64,000 bases of DNA from Pseudonocardia sp. CNS-139 (GTDB lineage: Bacteria; Actinomycetota; Actinomycetes; Mycobacteriales; Pseudonocardiaceae). The notes beneath the pieces were generated by a model, which saw nothing but the letters and a program-made list of their open reading frames with translations, had not been told where the DNA came from and did no database searches. Within the stretch, counting starts at the first letter, position 1, and every line of letters starts with the position of its first letter. The stretch covers positions 124,001 through 188,000 of the forward strand of contig MKJX01000173.1 in the NCBI GenBank assembly GCA_001942415.1. Reading direction: 5' to 3'. This document shows positions 1-9,840 of the stretch, one piece after another. The position numbers were made by a program, and so were the translations under genes.

Positions 1-1420
1 GCGATGCTCGCGCTCGTCGCGGCGCCCATGCGGCGCACCGGCGCGCTGACCGTGCCGGACTTCGCGGAGGCCCGGCTCGGCTCGCCCGCGCTGCGCAAGC
101 TCTCGGCCGTCGTCGTGCTGGTGATCGGCTACCTCTACCTCGTGCCGCAGTTCACCGCGGCCGGGCAGGTGCTGGGCGTGGTGAGCGGGAGCCCGTACTG
201 GGTGGGGGTGGTGATCGCGGGCGCGCGGTCAGCGTCACGCTCGCCCTCGGCGGGATGCGGGCGGCCACCTACGTGCAGGCGTTCCAGTTCGTGCTGAGCT
301 GGCGCTCTTCATCGTCCCGGCGGTGTGGCTGGTGCTGCAGGTCAGCCCGGACACCCGGCGCGACGCGCTCACGCCCGTCGAGTTCGAGCGGTTCGCCACC
401 GCGACGCCCGTCGAGTTCCGGCTCGACACCGAGCTGACCGTCACCGAGCCGACCCGGGTGACGGTGGACGGCGGCGGCGCGCGCGACCTCGCCCCGGGCA
501 CCTACCCGGCCACCGCCGGGAGCACATGGGTGTTCCCGGCGGGCGCGGCCGTCCCGCACGTCGGGGCCGGGCCGCCGGGCGGGCCGGACTGGGCGCGCCC
601 GCTGCTCGACCCCGGCGGCTACCCGCTGCTCGCGACGTGGTCGGTGCTCGTCGCGACCGTGCTCGGGACGATGGGCCTGCCGCACATCCTCGTCCGGTTC
701 CACACCAGCGCCGACGGGCGCGGCGCCCGCCGCACGGCCGCGATCACCGTCGGGATGCTGGGTGTGTTCTACCTGTTCCCGGCCGTGTACGGGCTGCTCG
801 GCGCGGTGCTGCTGCCCGAGCTGTACCTCGCGGGCAGCACCGACACCGTCGTCGTCGCGCTCCCGGCCCGGGTGGACGGCGGCTGGGCCGGCACGCTCTT
901 CACCGCGCTGCTCACGGCCGGCGCGTTCGCGGCGTTCCTGGCGACGTCGCTCGGGCTCCTGCTGGCCGTGTCGGGGGCGCTCGCGCACGACCTCGTGCCC
1001 AGCACGCTGCGGCGGCTGCGGTTCACCCCGCTCGTCGCGGCGCTCGGGGTGGTGCTGCTCGCGCTGCCGGCCGCGCGCCTCGACGTCGGCGTGCTCGTGA
1101 CCTCGGCCTTCGCGGTGGCCGCGTCCACGTTCTGCCCGCTGCTGGTGCTGGGCATCTGGTGGCCGCGCCTGACCGCGCAGGGCGCGATCGTCGGGATGGT
1201 CGTCGGGCTGCTCGCGTCGGCCGGGGTGATCGGTGTCGACCTCGTGCTCGGCGCCCCGCCGGGCCTCGCGGCGATCCTGCTCGGGCAGCCCGCGCTGTGG
1301 TCGGTGCCGCTCGCGTTCGCGACGATGGTGCTGGTGTCGCTGCGCGGGCGGCCGCCCGCCTGGGGCACGGCGGCGATGCTGCGGCTGCACCTGGACGAGA
1401 CCGAGCCGCGCCGGGGGTGA
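1..1420 (+). CDS. Sodium:solute symporter family transporter, 5'-truncated and frameshifted
   Basis: Inner-membrane secondary transporter of the SSS family, which couples Na+ or another cation to uptake of organic acids or amino acids. What remains is the central and C-terminal part: many hydrophobic helices, the segment GYLYLVPQF near 135-160, a roughly 80-residue extracytoplasmic loop (about 350-600) and the family-typical MGLPHILVRFHTS near 675-715. The frame changes near 228 and again near 300; restoring single bases gives one continuous protein ending at TGA 1418-1420. Actinobacterial relatives with this LPH-VRF segment are usually annotated as cation/acetate symporters, but the substrate cannot be read here. 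The gene starts before the window, so its operon context is unseen. Confidence 0.85.
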
Positions 1421-1471
1421 AATGCGCCGGGTCACCGATGACTTCCGCGCGGCCGGCCCGTCATACGTGGC

Positions 1472-2470
1472 ATGGACGGGGTGATGGACAGCGCGGTCGC
1501 GGCGGCCGTGGCGGGGGACGAGGCGGCGTTCGGTGCGCTCGTCGAGCCGCACCGGCGGGAGCTGCAGGTGCACTGCTACCGGATGCTCGGCTCGTACCAC
1601 GAGTCGGAGGACATGGTGCAGGAGGCGTTCCTGCGCGCGTGGCGGAGCCGGGCGACGTTCGCGGGGCGCTCCACGTTCCGGGCGTGGCTCTACCGCATCG
1701 CGACGAACGCGTGCCTGGACCATCTCGAACGCCACCCCCGGCGGCCCGTGCCGGTGCCCGGTCAGCCGGGGCAGAGCGAGGTGCCGTGGCTGGAGCCGTT
1801 CCCCGACGCCCTGCTCGACCAGGCCGCGCCCGAGGCCGAGGAGCCCGCGGCCGTCGTCGTCGCGCGGGAGACGATCGAGCTGGCGTTCCTCGTCGCGGTG
1901 CAGCACCTGCCGCCCCGGCAGCGGGCCGTGCTCCTGCTGCGCGACGTGCTGGGCTGGCGGGCCACGGAGGCCGCCGAGCTGCTCGGGTCGAGCGTCACCT
2001 CGGTGAACAGCTCGCTGCAACGGGCCCGGGCGACGCTGCGCGAACGGCTGCCGCAGCGCCGCGCCGAGTGGAGCGCCGCGCCGGACGGGGCGTCCGAGGA
2101 GGAGCGGGCCGCGCTGCAGCGGTTCATCGAGGCGTCCGAGCGGGCCGACGTCGCCGCGCTCGGCGCCCTGCTGCGCGACGACGTGATCTTCTCGATGCCG
2201 CCGGAGCCCGGCTGGATGCAGGGCCGCGACACGCTCATGGCGGCGTGGGGGCCGGCCATGGTGGGCCCGTCGGCGCTGGGGGAGTTCCGGCTGCTCCCGG
2301 CCCGGGCCAACCGGTCGCCGGCGGCCGCGAACTACGTGCGTTCACCCGGGAAGGACCGGTTCGAGGCGCTGTCGCTGGACGTGCTGCGGGTCGTGGACGG
2401 GGAGATCGTCGAGGTCACCACGTTCGACGCGACCCTGTTCCCGCTCTTCGGCCTCCCGGCCACCCTCTGA
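1472..2470 (+). CDS. ECF RNA polymerase sigma factor, SigG-like, with SnoaL-like C-terminal domain
   Basis: Alternative sigma factor of about 332 residues, nearly twice the length of a minimal ECF sigma. Region 2 lies at residues 10-75 (LVEPHRRELQVHCYRMLGS, EDMVQEAFLRAW, then RIATNACLDHL). Region 4 lies at about 145-195, with LPPRQRAVLLLRDVLGW and SVNSSLQRARATL as the -35-binding helix-turn-helix. From about residue 210 a SnoaL/NTF2-like domain follows (RFIEASERADVAALGALL, ending EVTTFDATLFPLFGLP). In SigG/ECF41/ECF56-type sigmas such tails replace a separate anti-sigma factor and modulate activity in cis. No anti-sigma gene adjoins it on the same strand. A second ATG at 1484 is an alternative start. 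The gene is intact, and the cupin gene 15 bp downstream is probably co-transcribed. Confidence 0.93.
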   Translation: MDGVMDSAVAAAVAGDEAAFGALVEPHRRELQVHCYRMLGSYHESEDMVQEAFLRAWRSRATFAGRSTFRAWLYRIATNACLDHLERHPRRPVPVPGQPGQSEVPWLEPFPDALLDQAAPEAEEPAAVVVARETIELAFLVAVQHLPPRQRAVLLLRDVLGWRATEAAELLGSSVTSVNSSLQRARATLRERLPQRRAEWSAAPDGASEEERAALQRFIEASERADVAALGALLRDDVIFSMPPEPGWMQGRDTLMAAWGPAMVGPSALGEFRLLPARANRSPAAANYVRSPGKDRFEALSLDVLRVVDGEIVEVTTFDATLFPLFGLPATL

Positions 2471-2485
2471 TCGGGGGCCCTCGCC

Positions 2486-2797
2486 ATGGACCGCGGGGCC
2501 GAACCCGACGACAGCGGGCCCGTCACGTTCCTCGGGCGGCCGCTCGGGCCGTCGTTCCGGACGAAGATCGTGACGATCGCGCCGGGCGCGTCCCTGCCGT
2601 TCGTCGAGGACGAGTGGCGGGACGCGCTCGTGGTGGTGGAGATCGGCGAGATCGAGATGGAGTGCCGGGACGGCGAGCGGCAGCACTTCCGCACCGGGGC
2701 CGTGCTGTGGTTCGCCGACCTCGGGCTGCGCGCCCTGCTGAACCCGGGCGCCGAGGTCGCGGTGCTCGTGGCGGTCTGGCGGCGGTCGACGGGCTGA
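2486..2797 (+). CDS. Small cupin-domain protein
   Basis: 103-residue protein with a single small beta-barrel of the cupin type. Visible are the rise TIAPGASLPFVEDEW, the paired strands ALVVVEIGEIEMEC, then RFRTG-like QHFRTGAVLWFADLG and the tail NPGAEVAVLVAVW. The usual metal-binding histidines of the first cupin motif are not obvious (D/E-rich instead), so it may bind a ligand without enzymatic activity. It starts 15 bp after the ECF sigma gene and is probably in its operon, which suggests a role linked to that regulon. Its stop codon lies inside a hairpin shared with the convergent gene. Function unknown. Confidence 0.72.
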   Translation: MDRGAEPDDSGPVTFLGRPLGPSFRTKIVTIAPGASLPFVEDEWRDALVVVEIGEIEMECRDGERQHFRTGAVLWFADLGLRALLNPGAEVAVLVAVWRRSTG

Positions 2798-2813
2798 CCC
2801 CGGCGGGTCAGCC
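2792..2813. terminator. Bidirectional terminator hairpin between convergent genes
   Basis: A perfect 8-bp inverted repeat, GGCTGACC-ccggcg-GGTCAGCC, with a 6-nt loop. The arms contain the TGA stop of the cupin gene (2795-2797) and the reverse-strand TGA of the anti-sigma gene (TCA at 2808-2810). It has no T-run, as is common for actinobacterial terminators. Confidence 0.55.
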
Positions 2814-4897
2814 GCGGGTCAGACCCAGCCCGGACAGCAGGCGGCCGACGACGGACCCGCCGCCGTCGCTGCTGCCGTTGTCGCCGCCGCTGCCGCCGCT
2901 CTCGCCGGAGTCGCCGCCGCCGTCGCTGCTGTCGTCCCGGCCGCCGCTCTTGCCGCCGTTGTCGCCGCTGTTGTCACTGTCGCCGCCGCCGCTGTTGTCG
3001 CCGCGATCGCCGGAGCCGTCCTCGGCCCGGTCGCCCGACGAGTCGCTGTCGCGGGAGCCCGTGGACCCGGTGTCGGACTCGGACTCGGCCCGGTCGGAGC
3101 GGTCGGACGAGCGGGAGGCGCCCTCCTGACCGCTGCCGGAGCTCCCGGTGTCGGAGCCGTCCGACTCCGACTCCGAGTCGGACGGGTCGGGAGACGTGGA
3201 ACGTCCGGAGGGCTCGGACGAAGCGGACGGCTCGCGACCGGCGTCGGAGTCCGTGGACCCGGAGTCGCTGGATGATCCGGAGTCGCCGGACCGGCGTCGG
3301 AGTCGTTCGGGCTGTCGCTCGGGCCGGCTGCGTCGGACTCGTCAGGGCCGGAGTCGCCGGGTGCGGCGTCGGAGTCGCCGGGCGCGGAGTCGGCCGGCTC
3401 GGGATCGGCGGGCGCTGAGCCGGTCTCGGTCTCGGGGGCGGAGTCGGGCGTGGAGTCGGGCGCGGCTTCGGGTGGGGTGTCGGCCTCGTCCGGCGCCTGC
3501 TCGATCGACCGGGCCTGCGGCTGCGGGCCGCCCTCGCCCTCGGCGGGCGGCGGCTCCTCCTCAGCGGCCGGGGGAGTGCCGTCGTCGTCGGGGGTGTCGG
3601 GCTGCTGCTGGGCGTCCGGACCGCCGGACCCCGGGTCCCCGGTGCGTCCGGCTCGCCGGTGCCGCTTCCTCCGCTGCGTCGGGCTCCTCCTCGCCGGACG
3701 GGGTGCCGCCGGGCGGGGTCTCGCTGCCGGGCGTCTCGCCCGGGGTCTCGCCGGGGGTGTCACTCGGGGTGCCGCTGGGAGTCTCCCCGGGGGTCGTCTC
3801 CTCAGGGGTGTCGCCGGGTGTGCCGCTCGGCGAGGGCCTCTCGTCGGCCGGGCCGGCGGGCTCGGACTCGGAGGGGGCGGGGGGCGCGATCGCGGCCGGA
3901 CCGGTGGCGGTCTGCGGCTGCGGCTGCGCGGGCGACCGGACCGGCGGGGGCGCCGCGAAGATCGAGACGTCGCCGGGCCGGTCGGGCCCGCCCTCGCCGC
4001 GTCCGGAGCCGGGCTCCTCCGTCGAACCGCCGGTGCCCGGTGCGGGGGTGGTTGTGGTGCCGGGCCCCGAGCGGTCGCCGGGCGCGGCCGGGTCGGCGGG
4101 CGCGTGGTGGGCCCGCCGGCGGTGCCCAGCGCGTCGAGCAGCAGTCGCTGGGCCCGGACGAGCTGGTCGTGGCCCTCGGCGGCCCGGACCTCGGGCAGGT
4201 GCGCCGCGGCGTCGGCGATGGCCCGCGCGGCCTCCGCGGGACGGCCCTGGCGCAGCGCGGTGCGGGCCTGTTCCAGGTTGGCGTTGACGGCGACGGCGGC
4301 CTCGACCGACCGTGCGCGCTCCGCGTAGAAGACCCGGGTGACGGGCCAGAGCGCCTCGCCCGGCTCGGCGTCGGCGGCGCCGATCGCGACCCCGGACGTG
4401 CCGAGCACCACCAGCGCGGCGGCCACCGCGAGCCGTCGCCCGAACGACGCGAACGAGCGCTCGGTGCGGTGCCGGCCGCCGGTGGGCGGGATGACGGCGA
4501 CGGGCTCGGCCGGCGGCTCGGCCCCGGCCTCGTCGGGGTGCGCGGTGCCGTCGGGTGTGGTGCGAGGGGCGTCGGCGGGGATGCCCAGCGGATGGGCCGG
4601 CGCGGCGGCGGGGGCGGCGGCCGTGGCGGGCCGCGCCTCCGCGACCCACGCGGCCAGCATCGCGATCAGCTCGTCCTCGGAGCCCCGCTCAGGGGCGTCC
4701 GCGCGCAGGACGCGGCCGGCGGCGAGCTCCTCCACCAGCGCGTCGTCGGCCCGCAGCGCAGCAATGTCGACAGGCCGTTCGGTGTCGCTGAGCAGAGGCT
4801 CGCGGTCCGTGGAACCCACTCCCTGCGGGAGATCGTCCTCGTCTCCGAGCCGCACCCCGACCTCCGTTCGCTCTGAGTGGTGCCGGCCGGCGGGCAA
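2808..4897 (-). CDS. rsdA: RsdA-like anti-sigma-D factor, membrane-anchored with long Ser/Asp/Pro-rich tail, frameshifted
   Basis: Predicted single-pass membrane anti-sigma factor. The N-terminal 65 residues match the RsdA sigma-binding region (VDIAALRADDALVEELAAG and ELIAMLAAWVAEAR). One transmembrane helix follows at about 150-170 (LAVAAALVVLGTSGVAIGAA), then a helical domain (EQARTALRQGRPAEAARAI). The remaining 400 or so residues are an extracytoplasmic low-complexity tail, first Pro/Gly/Thr-rich (repeated GETPG/GDTPE units), then Ser/Asp/Glu- and Gly/Ser-rich. The frame shifts near 4120, 3620 and 3275, all in repetitive GC-rich DNA; restored, it ends GLGLTRG-stop at 2808. The first start seen is a TTG at 4897. 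In mycobacteria rsdA adjoins sigD; no such sigma gene is adjacent here, and the nearest sigma (1472-2470) is of SigG type. The family call is firm for the N-terminus. Confidence 0.8.
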
Positions 4898-4911
4898 CCG
4901 GCTACAAGACT

Positions 4912-4937
4912 ACCCCGGCCGTTCGTCCGGCCGGGGT
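4912..4937 (-). terminator. Terminator hairpin after the beta-glucosidase gene
   Basis: Perfect 10-bp stem ACCCCGGCCG-ttcgtc-CGGCCGGGGT with a 6-nt loop. It lies 19 bp past the stop of the minus-strand glycosidase gene; on that strand it is followed by the T-richer TAGTCTTGTAG. It also separates the sugar operon from the RsdA-like gene downstream. Confidence 0.6.
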
Positions 4938-4955
4938 GCCCGTAGGAGAGTCGTC

Positions 4956-6392
4956 CTAGCCGGTCAGGGTGTTTCCCCGGATCACGTCTGCGAAGAAAAG
5001 AGCACTGTCCTTCGCGTCCGGACCAGGGTTGCGTAGTCCACATGGACGATGCCGAACCGCTTGCCGAAGCCCCACCCCCATTCGAAGTTGTCCAGCAGTG
5101 ACCAGACGTAGTAGCCGGTCACGGGCGCGCCGGCGGCGATGGCCGCGTGCACGGCGGCGAGGTGCGTGCGCAGGTACTCCACGCGCTCCGGGTCGGCGAC
5201 CCGCCCGTCGGGCCCGACGGTGTCCGGGTACGCCGCCCCGTTCTCGGTGACCATGATCTCGACGCCGGGCGCCTCGGCGGCCACCCGCAGCAGCACCTCC
5301 GTCAGCCCGCGCGGTCGATGCTCCAGCCCATGTCGGTCTTGGGGCCGTGCTGGACCGGGAACTCGACGTCCTCGCACGCGATCCACGGGCTCCCGGCGCC
5401 CTCGCCGTGCCCGTCGGCGCGCTCCTTCGGCCGCTCCCGCGTCCAGTGCCGGACGTGCGTGGGCGAGTAGTAGTTGACGCCGACCACGTCGAGCGGTGCC
5501 GCGATCGCGTCCAGGTCCCCGGGCCGGACGAACGACCAGTCGGTCACTGCCGCGGTGTCGGCGACCACGTCCGACGGGTAGGTCCCGCGCAGCACCGGGT
5601 CGAGGAACACCCGGTTCTGCAGCCCGTCGACGCGGCGGGCGGCGTCGGTGTCGGGCGCGGAGTCCGTCTCCGGGCGGACCCAGGCGAGGTTCAGCGTGAG
5701 CCCGACGCGTGCGGCGGGCGCGGCCCGGCGGACCGCGGCCGCCGCGAGCCCGTGCGCGAGGTTGAGGTGGTGCACCGCGGCGAGCGCGGCGGCGTCCTCG
5801 GTGCGGCCGGGCGCGTGCACGCCGCTGGCGTAGCCGAGGTACGCGCTGCACCACGGCTCGTTCAACGTGATGAAGAGCGGCACCCGGTCGCCCAGCGCCG
5901 CCGCGACCACCTCGGCGTACTCGGCGAAGCGCTCCGCGGTGCGCCGGGACGTCCAGCCGCCGGCGTCCTCCAGGGCCTGCGGCAGGTCCCAGTGGTAGAG
6001 CGTCACCGAGGGCGTGATGCCGGCCGCGCGCAGCTCGTCGACCAGCGCCGAGTAGAAGGCGAGGCCCTCGGCGTTGACCGGGCCGAGCCCGTCCGGGGTG
6101 ACGTCCGGGGTGATCCGCGGCCACGCCACCGAGAACCGGTAGGACGTCAGCCCGAGCCGGGCCATGATCGCGACGTCCTCGCGGTAGCGGTGGTAGTGGT
6201 CGTCGGCGACGTCGCCGGTGTCGCCGTTCACGACGCGGCCGGGGGTGTGGGAGAACGTGTCCCAGATGGACGGGGTGCGCCCGCCCTCGGCGACGGCCCC
6301 TCGATCTGGTACGACGCGGTCGCGGACCCCCAGAGGAAGCCCTGCGGGAAGCGCAGCTCGCCGGTGGCCTTCTCGGCCTGCGTTGTCGTCAA
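4956..6392 (-). CDS. GH1 beta-glucosidase, frameshifted
   Basis: Cytoplasmic retaining beta-glycosidase of glycoside hydrolase family 1, expected to cleave imported beta-glucosides such as cellobiose. Family landmarks in order: [19 protein letters not shown] at the N-terminus, [11 protein letters not shown], the acid/base motif [15 protein letters not shown], the nucleophile motif VTENGAAY, and [21 protein letters not shown] near the end. Frame breaks near 6305, 5310 and 5020 are each repaired by one base; the restored C-terminus reads [18 protein letters not shown] with a TAG at 4956-4958. The start is TTG 6392, chosen because GAGAGGACGG lies just upstream and it begins 19 bp after the permease stop. 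Last gene of the sugar operon. Length (about 478 residues) is normal for GH1. Confidence 0.92.
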
Positions 6393-6411
6393 TTCCGTCC
6401 TCTCGTTGGGG

Positions 6412-7308
6412 TCAGCCCTTGACCGCACCGGCCATGATGCCGCCCACGATCTGCCGGCCGAGCAGCACGAACACCACGAGCACGGGCAACGTGCCGACGA
6501 GCGTGCCGGCCATGATGACGGCGGTGTCGGGCACGTAGCCACCGCCGAGGTTGTTGAGCGCGACCTGCACCGTCGGGTTGCTGGAGTTGAGCGTGATGAC
6601 CGGCCAGAAGAAGTCGTTCCAGGCCGTCATGAACGTGAGCATGCCGAGCACGGCCGCACCCGGCCGGGCGATCGGCAGCACGATGCTCCAGAACGTGCGC
6701 AGCGAGGTGGCGCCGTCGACGCGGGCCGCCTCCAGCAGCTCGTCGGGCAGCGCCTGCACGAGGTACTGGCGCATGAAGAACACGCCGAACGCCGTGACCA
6801 GCGACGGCAGGATCACCGAGCTGAGCGTGCCGGCGAGGCCGGAGGTCGGCCATCACGGAGTAGAGCGGCACGACCGCCAGGCTCGGCGGCACCATCACGT
6901 GCCGAGCGTGACCGCGAAGAGCGCGTTGCGGCCGCGGAAGCGCAGCTTGCCGAACGCGAACCCGGCGAGCGTGCAGAAGAGCACCGTCGCCACCGTCGTC
7001 ACGCCGGAGACGACCAACGAGTTCCACAGCGCCAGCCCGATGTTCTGCTGGTCGATCGCCGTGGCGACGTTGCGGAACAGGTCGCCGCCGGGCAGCAGCG
7101 GCGGCGGGAACACGTTCATCTCCGCCATCGGCCGGCTGGCCGCCACGATCATGTAGTAGAAGGGCGCGAGGAACAGCACCGACGTCACGACGAGCACGGC
7201 GTAGGTGAGCCGGCCGGCCCGGTCCTGGCCGCCGCCCTCGCGGCCGCGGCGCCGCGGTGGCGGGCCGGTGGGCGCCGGTGCGGTGCGCACGTCGTCGAGC
7301 ACGGTCAC
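6412..7308 (-). CDS. Carbohydrate ABC transporter permease (MalG type), frameshifted
   Basis: Inner-membrane subunit of a CUT1-type sugar importer. It starts with a proline/arginine-rich cytoplasmic stretch, then membrane helices (YAVLVVTSVLFLAPFYYMI), and carries the EAA loop ELLEAARVDGATSLRTF that docks on the ATPase, ending GIMAGAVKG as MalG-type permeases do. The frame breaks near 6895 and 6840, within MVPPSLAVVPLYSVMADL, a conserved segment that reads cleanly once repaired. The start overlaps the stop of the preceding permease by 4 bp (GTGA-type), so the two are translationally coupled. No ATPase gene is present; a shared MsiK-like ATPase elsewhere would be needed, as is usual for actinobacterial CUT1 systems. 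Confidence 0.92.
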
Positions 7309-8299
7309 GTGAACGCCTCCTCGGACGTCCCGGCGGCGTCGCGGCGACGGCGCGACAGCCAGGTGTTGAGCAGCACGAGGCCGATGATCAGCACGAACAT
7401 CACCCAGCCACCGCGGCCGCGCGGCCGAGCTGGCCGTAGTGCCAGCCCTGCTCGTACATGAACAGGCCGAGCGTCTGGTACTGGTTGACCGACCCGCCGT
7501 TGGGCGTGCCGCCGCCGAAGAGCAGCGGCTCGGCGAAGAGCTGGCTTGCGCCGATCGTCGAGACGACGATCGTGAACAGGATCGTGGGGCGCAGGCCCGG
7601 GATCGTGACGTGCCGGAACTGGTGCCAGCGGTTGGCGCCGTCGATGGCGGCGGCCTCGTACAGGTCCTTCGGGATCGACTGCATCCCGGCCAGGTAGATC
7701 AGCGCGTTGTAGCCCGTCCAGTGCCAGATGACGATCACGGAGATGGCGATCTGGGCGGTCCAGTCGCCGTTGCGGAAGTCGATCGGGGCGATCCCGACGA
7801 GCCCCAGCAGCCCGTTCACGACGCCCTGGTCGCGGCCGAAGATCACGGCGAAGACGAGCGTGGCCGCGGCCACCGACGTCGCGTACGGCATGAGCATCGT
7901 GATGCGGAAGAACATCCGGCCGCGCAGCCGGTAGTTGAGCAGGTGCGCGAGCGCGAGCGCCAGCAGCAGCTGCGGCACCGTGGACAGCACGCCGATCGTG
8001 AACGTCTTCCACAGCGCGTTGTAGAAGGCCGGGTTGGTGAACAGCCACCCGAAGTTCTCGCCGGCGTTCCAGCGCATGCGGCTGCCCAGCCGGTACTGGT
8101 GGAGGCTGATCCACGCCGTGTAGATCAACGGGAACAGCCCGAACGCGGCGAACACCAGGAAGAACGGCGCGACGTAGGCGTAGGGCGCCGCGCGGCCCTC
8201 CGCGGCGTGGAGCCGCGAGCGCCACGACGGCCGGGGCGGGGGCGCGGCCCCCGGGGGCGTGGTGCCCCCGGGGGCCGGCCGGTCGGCCTGCACGGTCAT
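7305..8299 (-). CDS. Carbohydrate ABC transporter permease (MalF type), frameshifted
   Basis: First membrane subunit of the sugar importer. After a Pro/Gly-rich N-terminus come helices (YAYVAPFFLVFAAFGLFPLI) and the sugar-permease signature with EAA loop DLYEAAAIDGANRWHQF around residue 210-230. Near 7410 the frame changes; restored by one base it continues as VMFVLIIGLVLLNTWLSRR and stops at 7305. It begins 5 bp after the binding-protein stop codon (read on the minus strand) and overlaps the next permease. Length about 330 residues, normal for MalF-type actinobacterial permeases. Confidence 0.92.
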
Positions 8300-8303
8300 C
8301 CGG

Positions 8304-9607
8304 TCAGCCGATCTGGTTGTCGATCTCGCTGACCGCGGAGTCCCAGGCCGCCTGCGGCGTCGCGCCGGTCGTCTCGACCGAGAGCAGCGCCTGGACCAGC
8401 ACCTCCTCGATCGTCCCGTCGTTCGGGCCCATCGTCTGGATCGGCGCCGCCTCGGCGGAGGCGGAGAAGATCTGCCCGATCGGCGCGTCGTTGAAGTACG
8501 GGTCGGTGGCGTCGGAGACGGCCTGCACCGCCTCGGTGCGCGACGGGAAGTTCGCGACCTGGCGGAACACCCGCTCCTGCTGCTCGGGGGCGGTCAGCCA
8601 GGCGATCAGCCGGCCGGCCTCCTCCTTGTGCTCGCTGACCGCGGGGATGCCGAGGTACGAGCCGCCCCAGTTGCCGCCCTCGCCGCCGGGCAGCGTGGTG
8701 ACGTTCCACTGGCCGGAGCCGGCGTCGCCGGCCTTGCCCTTGATGTAGCCGATCATCCAGGACGGGCAGGCGATCGTGGCGAACGAGCCGCTCGCGAAGC
8801 CCTGGTCCCACGCCGGGTCGAGGAACTGCTCCAGCCGGGCGGTGAGGCCGCTCTGGCCGGCGGCGGCGGCCGTGTCGAAGGCTGAGCGGATCACCGGGTT
8901 CGTGTCGTACACGGGCTCGCCCGCGTCGTTGGAGTACAGCTCCCGGGACTGGGAGATGATCGCGTTGAACAGGCCGCCCGCGGAGTCGTGCCACGCGGAC
9001 CCGGCCGGCGCGGCGGCTGGTACTGCCGGCCGAGCGCGAGGAAGTCGTCCCAGGTGCGCAGCTGGGCCGCGAGCTGCTGCGGGTCGGTGGGCAGCCCGGC
9101 CTGCTGGAACAGGTCCTGGCGGTAGCAGATGCCCATCGGGCCGATGTCGGTGCCGAGGCCGAGCACGGCGCCGTCGCCGGTGGTGGCCGCGGCGCTCTTC
9201 CAGTCGAGGTAGCCGTCGAGCGACTCGGCGGCGGGGGTCTCGCGCAGGTCGGTCCAGAGGTCGGGCTGGTTCGCGGTGACGTCGGAGATCCGGGCCACCT
9301 CGATGCCCTGCACGTCGGCGACGCCGCTCCCGGACGCGAGCCGGGTCTGCAGCGCCGGCCAGTAGTTCGTCTCGCCCTGCGTCGACTCGTACCGGATGGT
9401 GACGCCGGGGTTCTGCCGCTCGTACTCCGCGAACAGCCCGGCCTCCTCGAAGCCGAACGTGCCGAAGAGGGCGACGGAGATCTCGACGGGCCCGCCTGCC
9501 GCGCCCTGGTCGCCCGATCCGCCCCCGCCGCCGCACCCGGCGAGCAGCAGCGCGCTGGTGGCGGCGACGGCCGTCAGCGCGAGCGACGTCCTCCGTGGGG
9601 TCTGCAT
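8304..9607 (-). CDS. Carbohydrate ABC transporter substrate-binding lipoprotein, frameshifted
   Basis: Extracytoplasmic sugar-binding protein of the family-1 (MalE-like) type. The N-terminus is a lipoprotein signal with lipobox LLLAGC about residue 25, followed by a Gly-rich linker. The body begins EISVALFGTFGFEEAGLF and includes YRQDLFQQAGLP and AGRLIAWLTAPEQQERVF, typical of extracellular solute-binding proteins. One frame break near 9010; the repaired protein is about 434 residues. ATG 9607 is chosen because TTGGAGGATC is placed ideally upstream. First structural gene after a promoter with two LacI operators; the GH1 gene in the operon suggests a beta-glucoside or cello-oligosaccharide ligand, which is an inference. 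Confidence 0.92.
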
Positions 9608-9626
9608 TGATCCTCCAAGCCGTTGA

Positions 9627-9638
9627 GAGAGCGCTCTC
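9627..9638. promoter_or_regulatory. LacI-family operator, promoter-distal copy
   Basis: Perfect 12-bp palindrome GAGAGCGCTCTC, the core of the common actinobacterial LacI operator. It lies 20 bp upstream of the binding-protein ATG, just downstream of the inferred transcription start. An identical palindrome sits 55 bp away (centre to centre). Confidence 0.85.
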
Positions 9639-9652
9639 ACGAACGTGTGAGG

Positions 9653-9681
9653 AGGGTCGCGGTCGGGTGACGAGATGTCAA
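9653..9681 (-). promoter_or_regulatory. Promoter of the sugar-uptake operon
   Basis: On the minus strand a perfect TTGACA (-35, 9681-9676) is followed after 17 bp by GACCCT (weak -10, 9658-9653). The -35 abuts one LacI operator and the second operator lies just after the predicted start point, so repressor binding at both would occlude the promoter. The -10 match is poor and is the weak part of the call. Confidence 0.55.
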
Positions 9682-9693
9682 GAGAGCGCTCTC
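9682..9693. promoter_or_regulatory. LacI-family operator, upstream copy
   Basis: Second perfect GAGAGCGCTCTC, directly adjoining the TTGACA -35 element on the minus strand. Together with the copy at 9627-9638 it could bind two repressor dimers, or one tetramer by looping, about five helical turns apart. Confidence 0.85.
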
Positions 9694-9720
9694 ATGGCGT
9701 GACGGAACCGTGTCCGGAAT

Positions 9721-9840
9721 GCGCGACTCGCGCACACTTTTCCGGCGACTCGCGGGGCCGGCCGGCCTGGCCCGGCCCCAGCCCCGCGAGTCGCTGGATT
9801 AGTGCGCGCGAGTCGGGCTCTGGAGGTACGCGAGTCGGGG
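9721..9840. repeat. GACTCGCG/CGCGAGTC palindromic repeat cluster, copy A
   Basis: About 120 bp holding two GACTCGCG units, a central hairpin and three CGCGAGTC units in opposite orientation. The central hairpin is a perfect 14-bp stem, GCGACTCGCGGGGC with GCCCCGCGAGTCGC (right arm ending near 9792), followed by TGGATT. It runs right up to the LacI stop codon at 9841. The same architecture, including CACTTTTC and TGGATT between units, occurs at 15249-15397. Confidence 0.8.

Noticed and set aside
269..2020. Long minus-strand open frame opposite the symporter and sigma factor
   Set aside because: Composition is Arg/Gly/His-rich noise with no motif; the plus strand has clear conserved proteins.
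1472..4897. Sigma/anti-sigma partnership between the ECF sigma factor and the RsdA-like protein
   Set aside because: They are convergent, of different classes (SigG-like and SigD-binding), and the sigma has its own SnoaL-like regulatory tail.
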